From Gemmatimonadota bacterium (GTDB lineage: Bacteria > Gemmatimonadota > Gemmatimonadetes > Longimicrobiales > Gaopeijiaceae), in NCBI GenBank assembly GCA_009841165.1, contig VXMI01000228.1, positions 1 through 41,521 on the forward strand: a stretch of 41,521 bases of DNA, in the 5' to 3' direction. Shown one piece after another: positions 1 to 7,271 of this stretch. How positions within the stretch are numbered: the stretch's first letter is position 1; the number at the start of each line of letters is the position of its first letter. The translations under genes were made by a program, and so were the position numbers. The notes under the pieces are model-generated. The model was not told the origin of the DNA and made no database searches. It saw only the letters and a program-made list of their open reading frames with translations.

Positions 1-149
1 CTTCTCCCGGTGGCCCGGATATGTTTAAAAGATACTGGGGTAGGGGGGCCGCGTAGCCCGGTCAACCTCCCCTCGTGCCAGTGCCGACGATTTGCAGGTC
101 GGCGCGTACAAACGCGGCCGGGATTGCAGTGGCCGCCCTCTTCTCTACC

Positions 150-402
150 TCGATTGACGAAGCGCTGATTGGGCGCACCCATCTTGAGGCGGCCCGCGCT
201 CTCGACGTTTCTGAATGGCCGGTCGGATCTGTCCGGGATGATGGCGCTGCGTATCGAGAAAGCGTTCGGGATCAGGATGGACACGCTGATGCGGATGCAG
301 TCGTCCTACGACATTGCCCGCACGCGCGGGCGCGAAGGCGAGCTCGACATCGAGCCGTATCGGCCGGCGACCGGTTCGAAGTCTACAGGGGTGAGGGCAT
401 AG
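150..402 (+). pseudogene. HigA-type antitoxin relic, frameshifted
   Basis: Two reading frames together spell a HigA/VapI-like XRE antitoxin. One frame gives THLEAARALDVS, the first half of the helix-turn-helix. The next frame, from about 190 to 402, gives STFLNGRSDLSG, then MALRIEKAFGIRMDTLMRMQ and SYDIARTRGREGEL, the hallmark second half and C-terminal tail of HigA. A TGA at 166-168 closes the second frame upstream, so no single ORF covers both halves. The shift falls near the RPALS segment at about 190-205. The normal N-terminus (PPxHPGxxLxEE in this family) is not visible, and no RelE-like HigB toxin is seen in the 150 bases before it. I read it as an inactivated addiction-module remnant. 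A sequencing error could produce the same frameshift. Confidence 0.6.
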
Positions 403-496
403 GGGTACGCCGCCAGGAACCCGAAAGCACTTGCCGGGTATCTCCAAAGACGCAGCACGCATGTGACCTGCCCCGCCCATGGAGCCCGTCAGGATA

Positions 497-1348
497 ATGA
501 GAGCGATGAAAAAACGCGGCTATTCGGGGTTGTTCTCGTCGTTGTCGTTTGCCGCGATCACCTACTCTTCAGCCGCGGCCCAGCCCGTTTGCGAACCGGG
601 TCAGCGCCGCATCGTCGGACAGGTCGTTGACGCTGCGACAGAGGCACCGCTGGATGTCGTTCGCGTGGCGGCAGAAGCGTCGGCCCGTCCGGCACTGACA
701 ACCAGCGACGGCCGGTTTCTTCTTTGTGAGGTCGGTGCCGGTGCCATTGCCATCACGGCCGAGCGGCTGGGATACGAGACGCTTACCGTCGATGTCGTCG
801 CGGGGACCGCAAACGACCCGATTCGCCTTCGCCTTCGGCCGAGCCCGATTCTGTTGGACGGCCTCGAAATCGTCATGGATCGCTTCAAGCACCGGCAACG
901 AGCAGTGGCAACCGTGGTGCGCACGTATGATGAGGCGGCATTTGCGAGCAGTGGACAGTGGTCGGCCGCCGACTTTGTCGCATCTCGTTCGGGGATCTTC
1001 ACCTCGCCGTGCGCGTTCGGCAGGTGCGTCTACTACCGCGGCACCCTGGTCCCCCCTGCGATCTACCTCGACGAGCGGCCTCTGCCCGGGGGCTGGGCAC
1101 AGTTCGAGTCCTTGCCGACCAGCCAGCTCTACATGATCGAGGTGTACCGCAGGGGAACGCATGTCCGCGCCTATTCCCATGCGTTCATGGAGCGCGCCGC
1201 GCAGACGCGCCTGGCGCCGTTGCCGATCACTCTGTCCTCAAGAGTTCGGGCCACCGGTTGCGCGACGCGGCTGCTGCGGGGGCGCGGGGATGCCTACTCG
1301 GGCTTGTCCGTCGACCCGCCCAGGTCGGCGTGCCCACCGTGGGAGTAG
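497..1348 (+). CDS. exported carboxypeptidase-regulatory-like / TonB plug-like protein
   Basis: About 283 aa. The N-terminus has a charged MKKR stretch, a hydrophobic core and an Ala-rich cleavage region (SSAAAQ), so it is exported. Next comes a CarboxypepD_reg-like beta-sandwich with the usual core: GQVVDAATEAPL, the DGRFLL turn and the LGYETLTVDV strand. The second half resembles a TonB receptor plug (AIYLDERPLPGG; LYMIEVYRRGTHVRAY), but no beta-barrel follows. Stand-alone proteins of this design are typical of Gemmatimonadota and Bacteroidota envelopes; substrate and partner are unknown. In-frame ATGs lie at 479, 497 and 506. I chose 497 because an AGGA lies just upstream and it keeps a compact signal peptide, but the start is uncertain. 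The last 40 residues are low-complexity Arg/Pro and may be weakly constrained. Confidence 0.7.
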   Translation: MRAMKKRGYSGLFSSLSFAAITYSSAAAQPVCEPGQRRIVGQVVDAATEAPLDVVRVAAEASARPALTTSDGRFLLCEVGAGAIAITAERLGYETLTVDVVAGTANDPIRLRLRPSPILLDGLEIVMDRFKHRQRAVATVVRTYDEAAFASSGQWSAADFVASRSGIFTSPCAFGRCVYYRGTLVPPAIYLDERPLPGGWAQFESLPTSQLYMIEVYRRGTHVRAYSHAFMERAAQTRLAPLPITLSSRVRATGCATRLLRGRGDAYSGLSVDPPRSACPPWE

Positions 1349-1447
1349 TCGCAGCCACGCATTGCGTCTTGGATACGCCGAGCGGTCAGCAAGGCCCGCG
1401 CCCATTGATTCAAATCTGACGTGACGCGGGCCTCGCCTCGTGCCGCC

Positions 1448-1475
1448 TTGACGGGTGCCTCGCCTTCTGTAATAC
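1448..1475 (+). promoter_or_regulatory. sigma70-like promoter of the RHH/VapC operon
   Basis: TTGACG at 1448-1453, a 16-base spacer and TAATAC at 1470-1475, predicting a start near 1482 and a 40-base leader with AGGGGAG before the ATG at 1522. The heptamer GTAATAC at 1469-1475 recurs as a direct repeat at 1492-1498. It is a plausible RHH antitoxin binding site placed to block the promoter and early transcript. This was read by eye and not tested. Confidence 0.45.
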
Positions 1476-1521
1476 TGATTCGCTGTTAGCGGTAATACGG
1501 GAATCGGGACAGGGGAGTACC

Positions 1522-1761
1522 ATGGTGAGCGTCTCGCTGAGAATGCCGAGGTCTCTCGCCGGGGATGTCGCCGCGGCTGCCCACCGCAAGGGCGTCAGCA
1601 AATCGGCACTCATTCGCGAGGCCATCGACGCTTTCCTCGACGGGGAAGAGGCCGGACGGCCCCAATCGGCCCTGGACCTCGTGGCCGATCTCGCCGGTTC
1701 CTGCGAGGGCCCCGGGGATCTGTCGACAAACCGGAAGCACATGCAAGGCTTCGGTGAGTGA
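1522..1761 (+). CDS. ribbon-helix-helix antitoxin (CopG/VapB-like)
   Basis: 79 aa. Residues 1-45 match the ribbon-helix-helix fold: a short beta strand (VSVSLRMP), then two helices (LAGDVAAAAHRKG and SKSALIREAIDAFLDG). This class dimerises, binds operator DNA with its strands and neutralises the toxin with its C-terminal tail. AGGGGAG lies 5-6 bases before the ATG. The stop codon overlaps the GTG of the PIN-domain gene (GTGA), the usual translational coupling of vapBC pairs. It probably represses its own operon through repeats near the promoter. It is distinct in sequence from the second RHH antitoxin of the window. Confidence 0.85.
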   Translation: MVSVSLRMPRSLAGDVAAAAHRKGVSKSALIREAIDAFLDGEEAGRPQSALDLVADLAGSCEGPGDLSTNRKHMQGFGE

Positions 1762-2225
1762 CCCGGGAGATCATTCTCGACACGGGCCCGCTGATTGCTC
1801 TTCTCAATTCGCGCGATCCTCACCACGCATGGGCGCGCGCGCAGTGGGACGCGATCGAGCCCCCGTTGCTTTCCTGCGAGGCGGTGTTGGTCGAGGCGTG
1901 TTTTCTCGCGCGGCGTCTCACGCCGGGAGGCCAGAGCAGAGTACTCGACTTCGTCCGGCGCGGGGCTCTCGACCTGTCGTTTTCGCTCTCGGACGAGATC
2001 GATGCAGTGGACCGCCTTGTCAGCAAGTATCGCGACGTGCCCATGTCGCTCGCGGATGCGTGCCTGGTCCGGATGTCCGAGCTGCACCACGCCAGTCCGG
2101 TCCTCACCCTGGACCGAGACTTCACGATCTATCGCAGGAGCAGGAGGCAGCGGATTCCGCTTCTTTCTCCCGGCGGCGATCCATGTCAACCAAAACGGCC
2201 AATCGGTTCAGGATCGGAAGGCTGA
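1758..2225 (+). CDS. vapC: PIN-domain ribonuclease toxin (VapC family)
   Basis: 155 aa with a GTG start inside the antitoxin stop. PIN-domain acidic residues are in place: D8 in ILDTGPLIALL, E46 in VLVEACF, D100 in SLADACLVRM, and D119/D121 in LTLDRDF. They form the Mg2+ site of an endoribonuclease that typically cuts tRNA or rRNA. The domain ends near residue 135; the last 20 residues (PGGDPCQPKRPIG) are not part of the fold and may be a read-on tail. The active site is intact, so the toxin is probably functional and held by the upstream RHH protein. The RNA target cannot be told from sequence. Confidence 0.85.
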   Translation: MTREIILDTGPLIALLNSRDPHHAWARAQWDAIEPPLLSCEAVLVEACFLARRLTPGGQSRVLDFVRRGALDLSFSLSDEIDAVDRLVSKYRDVPMSLADACLVRMSELHHASPVLTLDRDFTIYRRSRRQRIPLLSPGGDPCQPKRPIGSGSEG

Positions 2226-2338
2226 TCAATCCATGTCGAGCCAGGGATCCGCAGCTTGGGGGGCAGTCCGCGAATCGGGGATTCCGCCGGAAGTCAGGGT
2301 TTACGGCAGCTGCACGTCGTCAATTACGCCCCTCCCCC

Positions 2339-3415
2339 TCACCCCACCGGCCCACTGACCTGCCACTCCACCACCTCAAGAGACTCCCCAAGCAGCGCGG
2401 CCCCCCGAACCGGCGAGATCAACTCCTCCCCCACAGCCCGCCACACCAGCCGCCGGAACTGCTGCGGCTTCTCAAACGCACCGAATCCCTCGCCCTCGCG
2501 GATCGGCTCCGGCTCCGACGTCAGCCAGCCACGGGCGAACGTCGCAAACGCCCGTCGAACCGCGGACGGTCGCAGCACACCGACCTGACCCAGCCGAACC
2601 AGCATGGCCGCTGCCGACACCCCGTACGCATGCTTGAGCCGCGCGATCTCATAGTACGTGACCCGCCGCCGCCTTCCCCCGACCTTCTTCAGGAGATCCC
2701 GGCCGGGGACGAGAAAAGCGCCCGCAAACCGGTTCATCGCCGCTTCCAGCCTGATGGCGGGGTTTCCGGTGGAGCGGATGATCTTGTGCGCGAGTTCGTG
2801 GGCCAGGGTGAAGCGCTTGCGCTCAACGTTCGTCCGCGTTGATACCACGACCGCATCGGCGACGACGTTGCCCTGTCGCATGGCTCGGCACGCCAGACCG
2901 CTTATGCGCTCGGGGAGGTCGGCTTCGACGACCTTGATCCCCTTGTCCTCCAGGAGAGCGCACAGGCTGGGCACCGGATCCATGCCGAGGTCCCATTCCT
3001 CGCGGAGTTGATCGGCACGCTCGTCGATCTCGGCTTCAGCGGCGATGCAGTCGCAGCGGCAGTGGGCAAAACGGTCGCCGGCCGGCGGAATGCCGAGAAT
3101 GTCCTCGATGGTCAGATACCGCTCGAGCTCGTCGATCAACACGGCTTCGGCGCGCGCCCGGTCGCGGCCGGAAGTGCCCGGGTCCTTGCGGAACTCGAGG
3201 CCGTCGAGAACGTCGATCCGGTTGCTCATGAGGAAGTCCAGTGAGACATCGAGCGCCTCGCCGAGGCCGACCAGCACGGCCGACGAGGGCATCATCTTGC
3301 CCGCCTCGTACTTGCTGATCGCCTGCGCGGTGACCTTCGGATTCACCCGCTCGGCAAGCGACCGCAGGGAAAGGCCCGCTCGCCTGCGCGCGAGCCGAAT
3401 CCGCTGTCCGAACAT
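2339..3415 (-). CDS. XRE regulator fused to ImmA/IrrE zinc protease
   Basis: 358 aa. Residues 2-65 form an XRE helix-turn-helix (FGQRIRLARRRAGLSLRSLA, then ISKYEAGK). The C-terminal two thirds are an ImmA/IrrE-type metalloprotease with HELAH at 206-210 and a downstream Glu (EAAMNRFAGAFLVP, about 224) as probable third ligand. Family members cleave a partner repressor or act in toxin-antitoxin and stress modules. A Cys-rich patch (HCRCDC, 118-123) sits between the domains. The ATG at 3415 is preferred over upstream codons because GAGGGGTG lies before it. The gene is divergent from the 131-aa gene at 3538; the shared region carries a perfect 9-bp inverted repeat that is probably its operator. 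Confidence 0.85.
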   Translation of the reverse strand: MFGQRIRLARRRAGLSLRSLAERVNPKVTAQAISKYEAGKMMPSSAVLVGLGEALDVSLDFLMSNRIDVLDGLEFRKDPGTSGRDRARAEAVLIDELERYLTIEDILGIPPAGDRFAHCRCDCIAAEAEIDERADQLREEWDLGMDPVPSLCALLEDKGIKVVEADLPERISGLACRAMRQGNVVADAVVVSTRTNVERKRFTLAHELAHKIIRSTGNPAIRLEAAMNRFAGAFLVPGRDLLKKVGGRRRRVTYYEIARLKHAYGVSAAAMLVRLGQVGVLRPSAVRRAFATFARGWLTSEPEPIREGEGFGAFEKPQQFRRLVWRAVGEELISPVRGAALLGESLEVVEWQVSGPVG

Positions 3416-3443
3416 GCTGTTTTCACCCCTCGCGTGACTCATG

Positions 3444-3480
3444 GTTGACAAGATGTGTCATATGGCATACCCTTGTCAAC
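3444..3480. promoter_or_regulatory. divergent promoter/operator: inverted repeat GTTGACAAG...CTTGTCAAC
   Basis: A perfect 9-bp inverted repeat occupies 3444-3452 and 3472-3480, with CATATG near the centre. Each arm contains TTGACA reading into one of the divergent genes. On the plus strand TTGACA at 3445-3450 is followed after 17 bases by TACCCT, a weak -10. On the minus strand the same spacing gives ACATCT. The symmetry suggests one dimeric XRE protein controlling both genes, most simply the product of the gene ending at 2339. Confidence 0.55.
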
Positions 3481-3537
3481 TCACAGTTGAGAATATCCGA
3501 TACAATCCGCGACAGTTCATGACGATGAGGAGGGGAT

Positions 3538-3933
3538 GTGGAGAACGAGACGCGGCAACGGCCGCACATCATGGAATTGATCGCCAACGCTCCCTGGCGC
3601 GAAGCCCTCACCTACCGGGAGACGTGGCCCCACGAGTACGTGGTCGTCAATCGGGACGGACAGCAGGAGCTGATGGCCGCGTTCTGCGAACGGATCAGCC
3701 GGGGCGAGGGCGTGGAGTGTCATTTCTTCCACCAGAAGCGCCCGTACCTGTTCCTCGGCGACTACAAGTACTGGATCATGGTGGATTGCAGCGACGTCGA
3801 CCTCGACGCCGGCGACCACGTGCTGAATCGCGCGCGGCACTACCGGGACCGGCGGGACTTCGTTATTCAACGGGGCGATACCGGCAAGCGCGAGGACTAT
3901 CCGGTGGTGCCGGCGGGGTCGACGCGCGCGTAG
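3538..3933 (+). CDS. conserved protein of unknown function, divergent from XRE-ImmA gene
   Basis: 131 aa, soluble, with no signal peptide or membrane segment. The GTG start is preceded by GAGGAGGGG. The sequence is rich in aromatic and acidic residues and looks well conserved rather than random: PHIMELIANAPWREALTYRE, WPHEYVVVNRDGQQELMAAF, YLFLGDYKYWIMVDC, then an Arg-rich VLNRARHYRDRRDF. I recognise it as a recurrent small conserved hypothetical but cannot name a fold or activity. It shares a palindromic promoter region with the XRE-ImmA/IrrE gene, so it may be that protein's target or effector, as in ImmA-type and COG2856 toxin-antitoxin pairs. That is inference from position only. Confidence 0.75.
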   Translation: MENETRQRPHIMELIANAPWREALTYRETWPHEYVVVNRDGQQELMAAFCERISRGEGVECHFFHQKRPYLFLGDYKYWIMVDCSDVDLDAGDHVLNRARHYRDRRDFVIQRGDTGKREDYPVVPAGSTRA

Positions 3934-3948
3934 ACCGTCATCGCCGCC

Positions 3949-5277
3949 CTACCCCTTCTCCCTCAACTCCAGCGGCGGTCTCCATTCCTCCACGCCCGGC
4001 AGACGCCGGCCCCAGGTGTTGCCGTAGGGATCTCCCTTCCCCAGCAGGAACCGGATCGCAAGCCGGTGGAGCATGTTCACTTTTGGAACGAAGCCGTGAA
4101 AGCCGGCCAGCCCGGCCAGCGCCCGGTCGCGCAGTTCCCAGTAGCCCAGGTCACCGGGTTTGACGCAGACGACGCGCGACTCGTCCATGAAGGGAGGAAT
4201 GGCACCCGCAAGCGGTACGGTGCCGTCGCCGGTGTTGCGTCTCGCCCCCTCGTCCTCCGAATCCCAGTCGTTTCGGCGCTCGGCCGAGCCAAGCAGGAAG
4301 CGAGGCCTGCCCCGCTCGTCGCGCCCGACCCTCAGCGCGACCCGCGTTTCCGCATCGACACCCGCAATCACGAGCCAGTCTTCGTCGCGAACAAGGTTTC
4401 CGCTCGCCTCGTCACGGGCTCCTTCTTCCGACGTGCCATCACGGGTCGCCAGCCGCAACGCCGAGATCCGCTCCCGATGCGTCTTGGCCGTGTCGAGCAT
4501 GTCCTTGAACAGATCCGCGCCGGCAACGTTCCAGCCCCTGACCTGGTGGGTGATCGTGCGAATCACGCTGGGCTGCCATGCGTCCGGGTGGAAGATGTCC
4601 GACTCCATGCCGTTCTCTACGACGAGCGCGCCGTCGAAGCTCGGCAGCAGGTGGTAGAGCGCCGGCGTCATCCGCGCCATGCGGCGTTCGCGGGCCCCGC
4701 CTGAGTTGTCGCCGAGGTCGGCGGTGCCGGTGGCCAGCTTGAGAATCGCCTCGTGCGACCCCTGAAATGGCGACGCAAGGGTCACTACCTTGTTGACGGA
4801 GCCGCCGCCGTGCCGCTCGATGTAGCCCGCGATGATCAGGCCACCCATTGAATGGCCGACAAGGTTGACGGTCGGGTTGCTCGTGTAGTCCTCGTCGTCC
4901 CGGTAGTGCTTCAGCAGCAGGGTTCGGTCGATGACCTCCTGGACGAACGCGGCCAGCCGCTCCTCGATCCGGTCCAGCGGCAACCGCCAGTCATAGCCGA
5001 AGGGAAACACCGGCGCGGGCTCATCTTCCTCACCGGCCAGACCGTCGCGCAGCTCCTCGGTCAGGTCCTCGTAGACAAGCGGGAAGGGACCGCCGGAAGA
5101 AACGCGGGCCGGCTCGAGAAGTTCGTAGCGCTGGTCCTCCGGATGCAGGGTGATCCGGTCGTAGCGCTTGTTGCGTACCGCGGTCCAGACGGCTTCGGGC
5201 GGCAGCTCGTACTCGTCGTGCAGAACGGATGCCGTGATGCCGGGGATGACGATGGTCGGGGAGGTGGTGATGGGCAT
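3949..5277 (-). CDS. LCAT-like alpha/beta hydrolase (lipase/acyltransferase)
   Basis: 442 aa. It begins with TIVIPGITASVL, the oxyanion-side strand of lecithin:cholesterol acyltransferase-like hydrolases, then FPFGYDWRLPLD, typical of the family. The nucleophile elbow is GHSMGG at 141-146 (Ser143). The probable acid is D351 in TGDGTVPLAG. The catalytic His is probably H394 or H404. No signal peptide is seen from this start, so it is probably cytoplasmic or exported by other means. The open frame continues upstream of 5277, but those codons overlap the next gene in another frame and read as low-complexity Arg/Gly, so the ATG at 5277 is chosen. It lies 47 bases behind the small membrane protein gene on the same strand. 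Substrate unknown; probably an acyl ester. Confidence 0.8.
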   Translation of the reverse strand: MPITTSPTIVIPGITASVLHDEYELPPEAVWTAVRNKRYDRITLHPEDQRYELLEPARVSSGGPFPLVYEDLTEELRDGLAGEEDEPAPVFPFGYDWRLPLDRIEERLAAFVQEVIDRTLLLKHYRDDEDYTSNPTVNLVGHSMGGLIIAGYIERHGGGSVNKVVTLASPFQGSHEAILKLATGTADLGDNSGGARERRMARMTPALYHLLPSFDGALVVENGMESDIFHPDAWQPSVIRTITHQVRGWNVAGADLFKDMLDTAKTHRERISALRLATRDGTSEEGARDEASGNLVRDEDWLVIAGVDAETRVALRVGRDERGRPRFLLGSAERRNDWDSEDEGARRNTGDGTVPLAGAIPPFMDESRVVCVKPGDLGYWELRDRALAGLAGFHGFVPKVNMLHRLAIRFLLGKGDPYGNTWGRRLPGVEEWRPPLELREKG

Positions 5278-5324
5278 TGGGGGACTCTTGATGAAGGAGT
5301 TGTCAGCGCGGGTGCTCGGTCCGC

Positions 5325-5696
5325 CTACTTCGACCGGTCGTCGCAACCGCTGTCGCGGCCCTTGTCCTTCCCCTCCCCGGCCCGGGAGCCGAACCAGAAC
5401 CCGACGATGGGGCCGATTACGGCGACGATGTAAGCGAACACGTCCTCGGCCCGGTCGAATTGACCCGTAGCGAGGAAGGTGATGATCATGCTCGCCGCGA
5501 GGATCGCGAAGGTCCACGCCATGATATGCGTGATGATCGGCTGAACCATCTCCTTGCGGAAAACGGTCTCAAACGCATTCGCGTCGCCGCTGGCCGAGTT
5601 GCTCTTGACCATTCGCTGGACAAACCATCCCAGCGCGACAACAAGTAACACGAGGGCGGCCAGAATCGGCCACCATTCGCGGAGCCATTCGTTCAT
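5325..5696 (-). CDS. small three-TM membrane protein
   Basis: 123 aa. Hydrophobic segments lie at about 8-27 (WWPILAALVLLVVALGWFV), 56-76 (HIMAWTFAILAASMIITFLA) and 85-103 (VFAYIVAVIGPIVGFWFGSR). The tail is charged (GEGKDKGRDSGCDDRSK) and probably cytoplasmic. GGGAGAG precedes the ATG. It is first in a probable two-gene unit with the LCAT-like hydrolase. I do not recognise the family; it could be a holin-like or scaffold-type protein, but nothing in the sequence decides this. Confidence 0.7.
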   Translation of the reverse strand: MNEWLREWWPILAALVLLVVALGWFVQRMVKSNSASGDANAFETVFRKEMVQPIITHIMAWTFAILAASMIITFLATGQFDRAEDVFAYIVAVIGPIVGFWFGSRAGEGKDKGRDSGCDDRSK

Positions 5697-5860
5697 GGGT
5701 CGGTCTCTCCCGCGTATCGCCTGGATGCCATTGTCATCTCAAAGGTACACACTGACGACGATCGGGTCGGGCGGCAAGTTGTCGGGGTCCCAACGGCACC
5801 ATGCCAACTATATTCAAGGCCCCTTCCCCCTCTCAGCCCCTTCCAGATCCGCCAAACCCC

Positions 5861-7255
5861 ATGTCCGACACCCGAACAGTGCCGTCCGACCAGGACGTCC
5901 ACGACATCATCGAAAAGGACAGGAAGCACCTCTGGCACCATCTGTTCCAGCACAGCGTGTTCGAGACGCAGGATCCGCAGGTCTTTGTGGAAGGAGAGGG
6001 CGCTCGCGTTAGGGACATTCACGGGAATTGGTACCTCGACGGCGCGTCGGGCGGCGTCTGGTGCGTCAACGTCGGTTACGGGCGGGAGAGCATCGCGAAG
6101 GCGGTGTACGAGCAGCTCCGACGCCTGCCGTACTACGCGGGTGTCGTCGGCACCGTACCTGCGGCCCGGTACGCGAGCGCGCTGGCTCAGTGGCTGCCCG
6201 AGCTCGACCGCCTCTACTTCGCCAACAGCGGGTCGGAGGCCAACGAGAAGGCGATCAAGATGGTGCGCCAGATCGCGCACCAGAACGGAACCGGCAAGTA
6301 CAAGGTCCTCTACCGCGACCGCGACTATCACGGGACTACCATCGGCTGCCTGGCGGCCAGCGGACAGGAGGAGCGCAAGGATGCGTACGGGCCGTTCCCC
6401 GACGGGTTCGCGGCGATTCCCCACGCGATGTGCTATCGCTGCCCGTTCGACAGGACCTATCCGGACTGCGACGTGGAGTGTGCGCGCGCACTGGAGGACG
6501 CCATCGAGGCCGAGGGACCGGACACGGTGGGCGGCGTCATTCTCGAACCGATCACCGCCGGCGGCGGCATCATCCCACCGGTCGCGGAATACTACGGGAT
6601 CATCCGCGACATCTGCGACAGGTACGGCGTCGTCCTGATCATCGACGAAGTCGTCTGCGGCTTCGGGCGGACCGGGACGATGTTCGGGTATCAGCACTAC
6701 GACTTCGTGCCGGACATCGTCACGATGGCCAAGGGGATGGCAAGTTCATACGCGCCGATCTCGGCGACTGCCGCGCGCGGCGACATCTTCGACGCGTTTC
6801 TGCAGGATCCGAGCGACAGGTACGGCTACTTCCGGGACATCAGCACCTACGGCGGGTGCACGGCGGGCTTCGCTGCGGCTCTTGAGAACCTGCGCATCAT
6901 CGAGGCAGAGGACCTGATCGAGAACAGCCGCGTGATGGGGGCGTACCTGCTGGACCGTCTGCGCGAGCTGTCCGACCACCCCAACGTCGGCGACGTGCGC
7001 GGAAGAGGCCTGTTTGCCGGCGTCGAACTCGTACGGGACAAGACCTCGAAGACGCCGGTGAGCGAGGACGTGATGGCTGCGGTCGTGAAGAAAGCCGCCG
7101 CCGAGGGCGTCCTGGTGGGCAAGACCACGCGGAGCGTCCCGGGCCTGAACAACACGATCAACGTGGCGCCGCCGCTCATCGTCACGAAGGTGGACATCGA
7201 CGAGTTGGTGGACGCGGTGAAGGCCGGCATCGAGCACGGCTGCCGGGGTCTCTGA
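5861..7255 (+). CDS. tpa: taurine:pyruvate aminotransferase
   Basis: 464 aa, PLP-dependent class III aminotransferase. It transfers the amino group of taurine to pyruvate, giving sulfoacetaldehyde and L-alanine. The sequence follows Bilophila-type Tpa closely: WHHLFQHSVFETQDPQVFV, YLDGASGGVWCVNVGYGRES, YFANSGSEANEKAIKMVR, YRCPFDRTYPDC, GGVILEPITAGGGIIPP, LIIDEVVCGFGRTG (PLP-binding Asp), VTMAKGMASSYAPIS (Schiff-base Lys) and RDISTYGGCTAGFAAALEN. Starts at 5801 and 5861 are both possible and neither has a clear ribosome site; 5861 gives the usual length. The alanine/glycine:cation symporter follows 16 bases later, suggesting co-transcription and handling of the alanine product. No sulfoacetaldehyde acetyltransferase (Xsc) or taurine importer is visible here. 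Related omega-aminotransferases acting on beta-alanine or hypotaurine are the main alternative. Confidence 0.82.
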   Translation: MSDTRTVPSDQDVHDIIEKDRKHLWHHLFQHSVFETQDPQVFVEGEGARVRDIHGNWYLDGASGGVWCVNVGYGRESIAKAVYEQLRRLPYYAGVVGTVPAARYASALAQWLPELDRLYFANSGSEANEKAIKMVRQIAHQNGTGKYKVLYRDRDYHGTTIGCLAASGQEERKDAYGPFPDGFAAIPHAMCYRCPFDRTYPDCDVECARALEDAIEAEGPDTVGGVILEPITAGGGIIPPVAEYYGIIRDICDRYGVVLIIDEVVCGFGRTGTMFGYQHYDFVPDIVTMAKGMASSYAPISATAARGDIFDAFLQDPSDRYGYFRDISTYGGCTAGFAAALENLRIIEAEDLIENSRVMGAYLLDRLRELSDHPNVGDVRGRGLFAGVELVRDKTSKTPVSEDVMAAVVKKAAAEGVLVGKTTRSVPGLNNTINVAPPLIVTKVDIDELVDAVKAGIEHGCRGL

Positions 7256-7271
7256 GGACAGGTCCGCCGGA

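Noticed and set aside
3949-5517. N-terminal extension of the LCAT-like hydrolase to 5517
   Set aside because: The extra 80 residues are Arg/Gly-rich and overlap the small membrane protein gene in another frame. The alpha/beta-hydrolase fold begins at the ATG at 5277.
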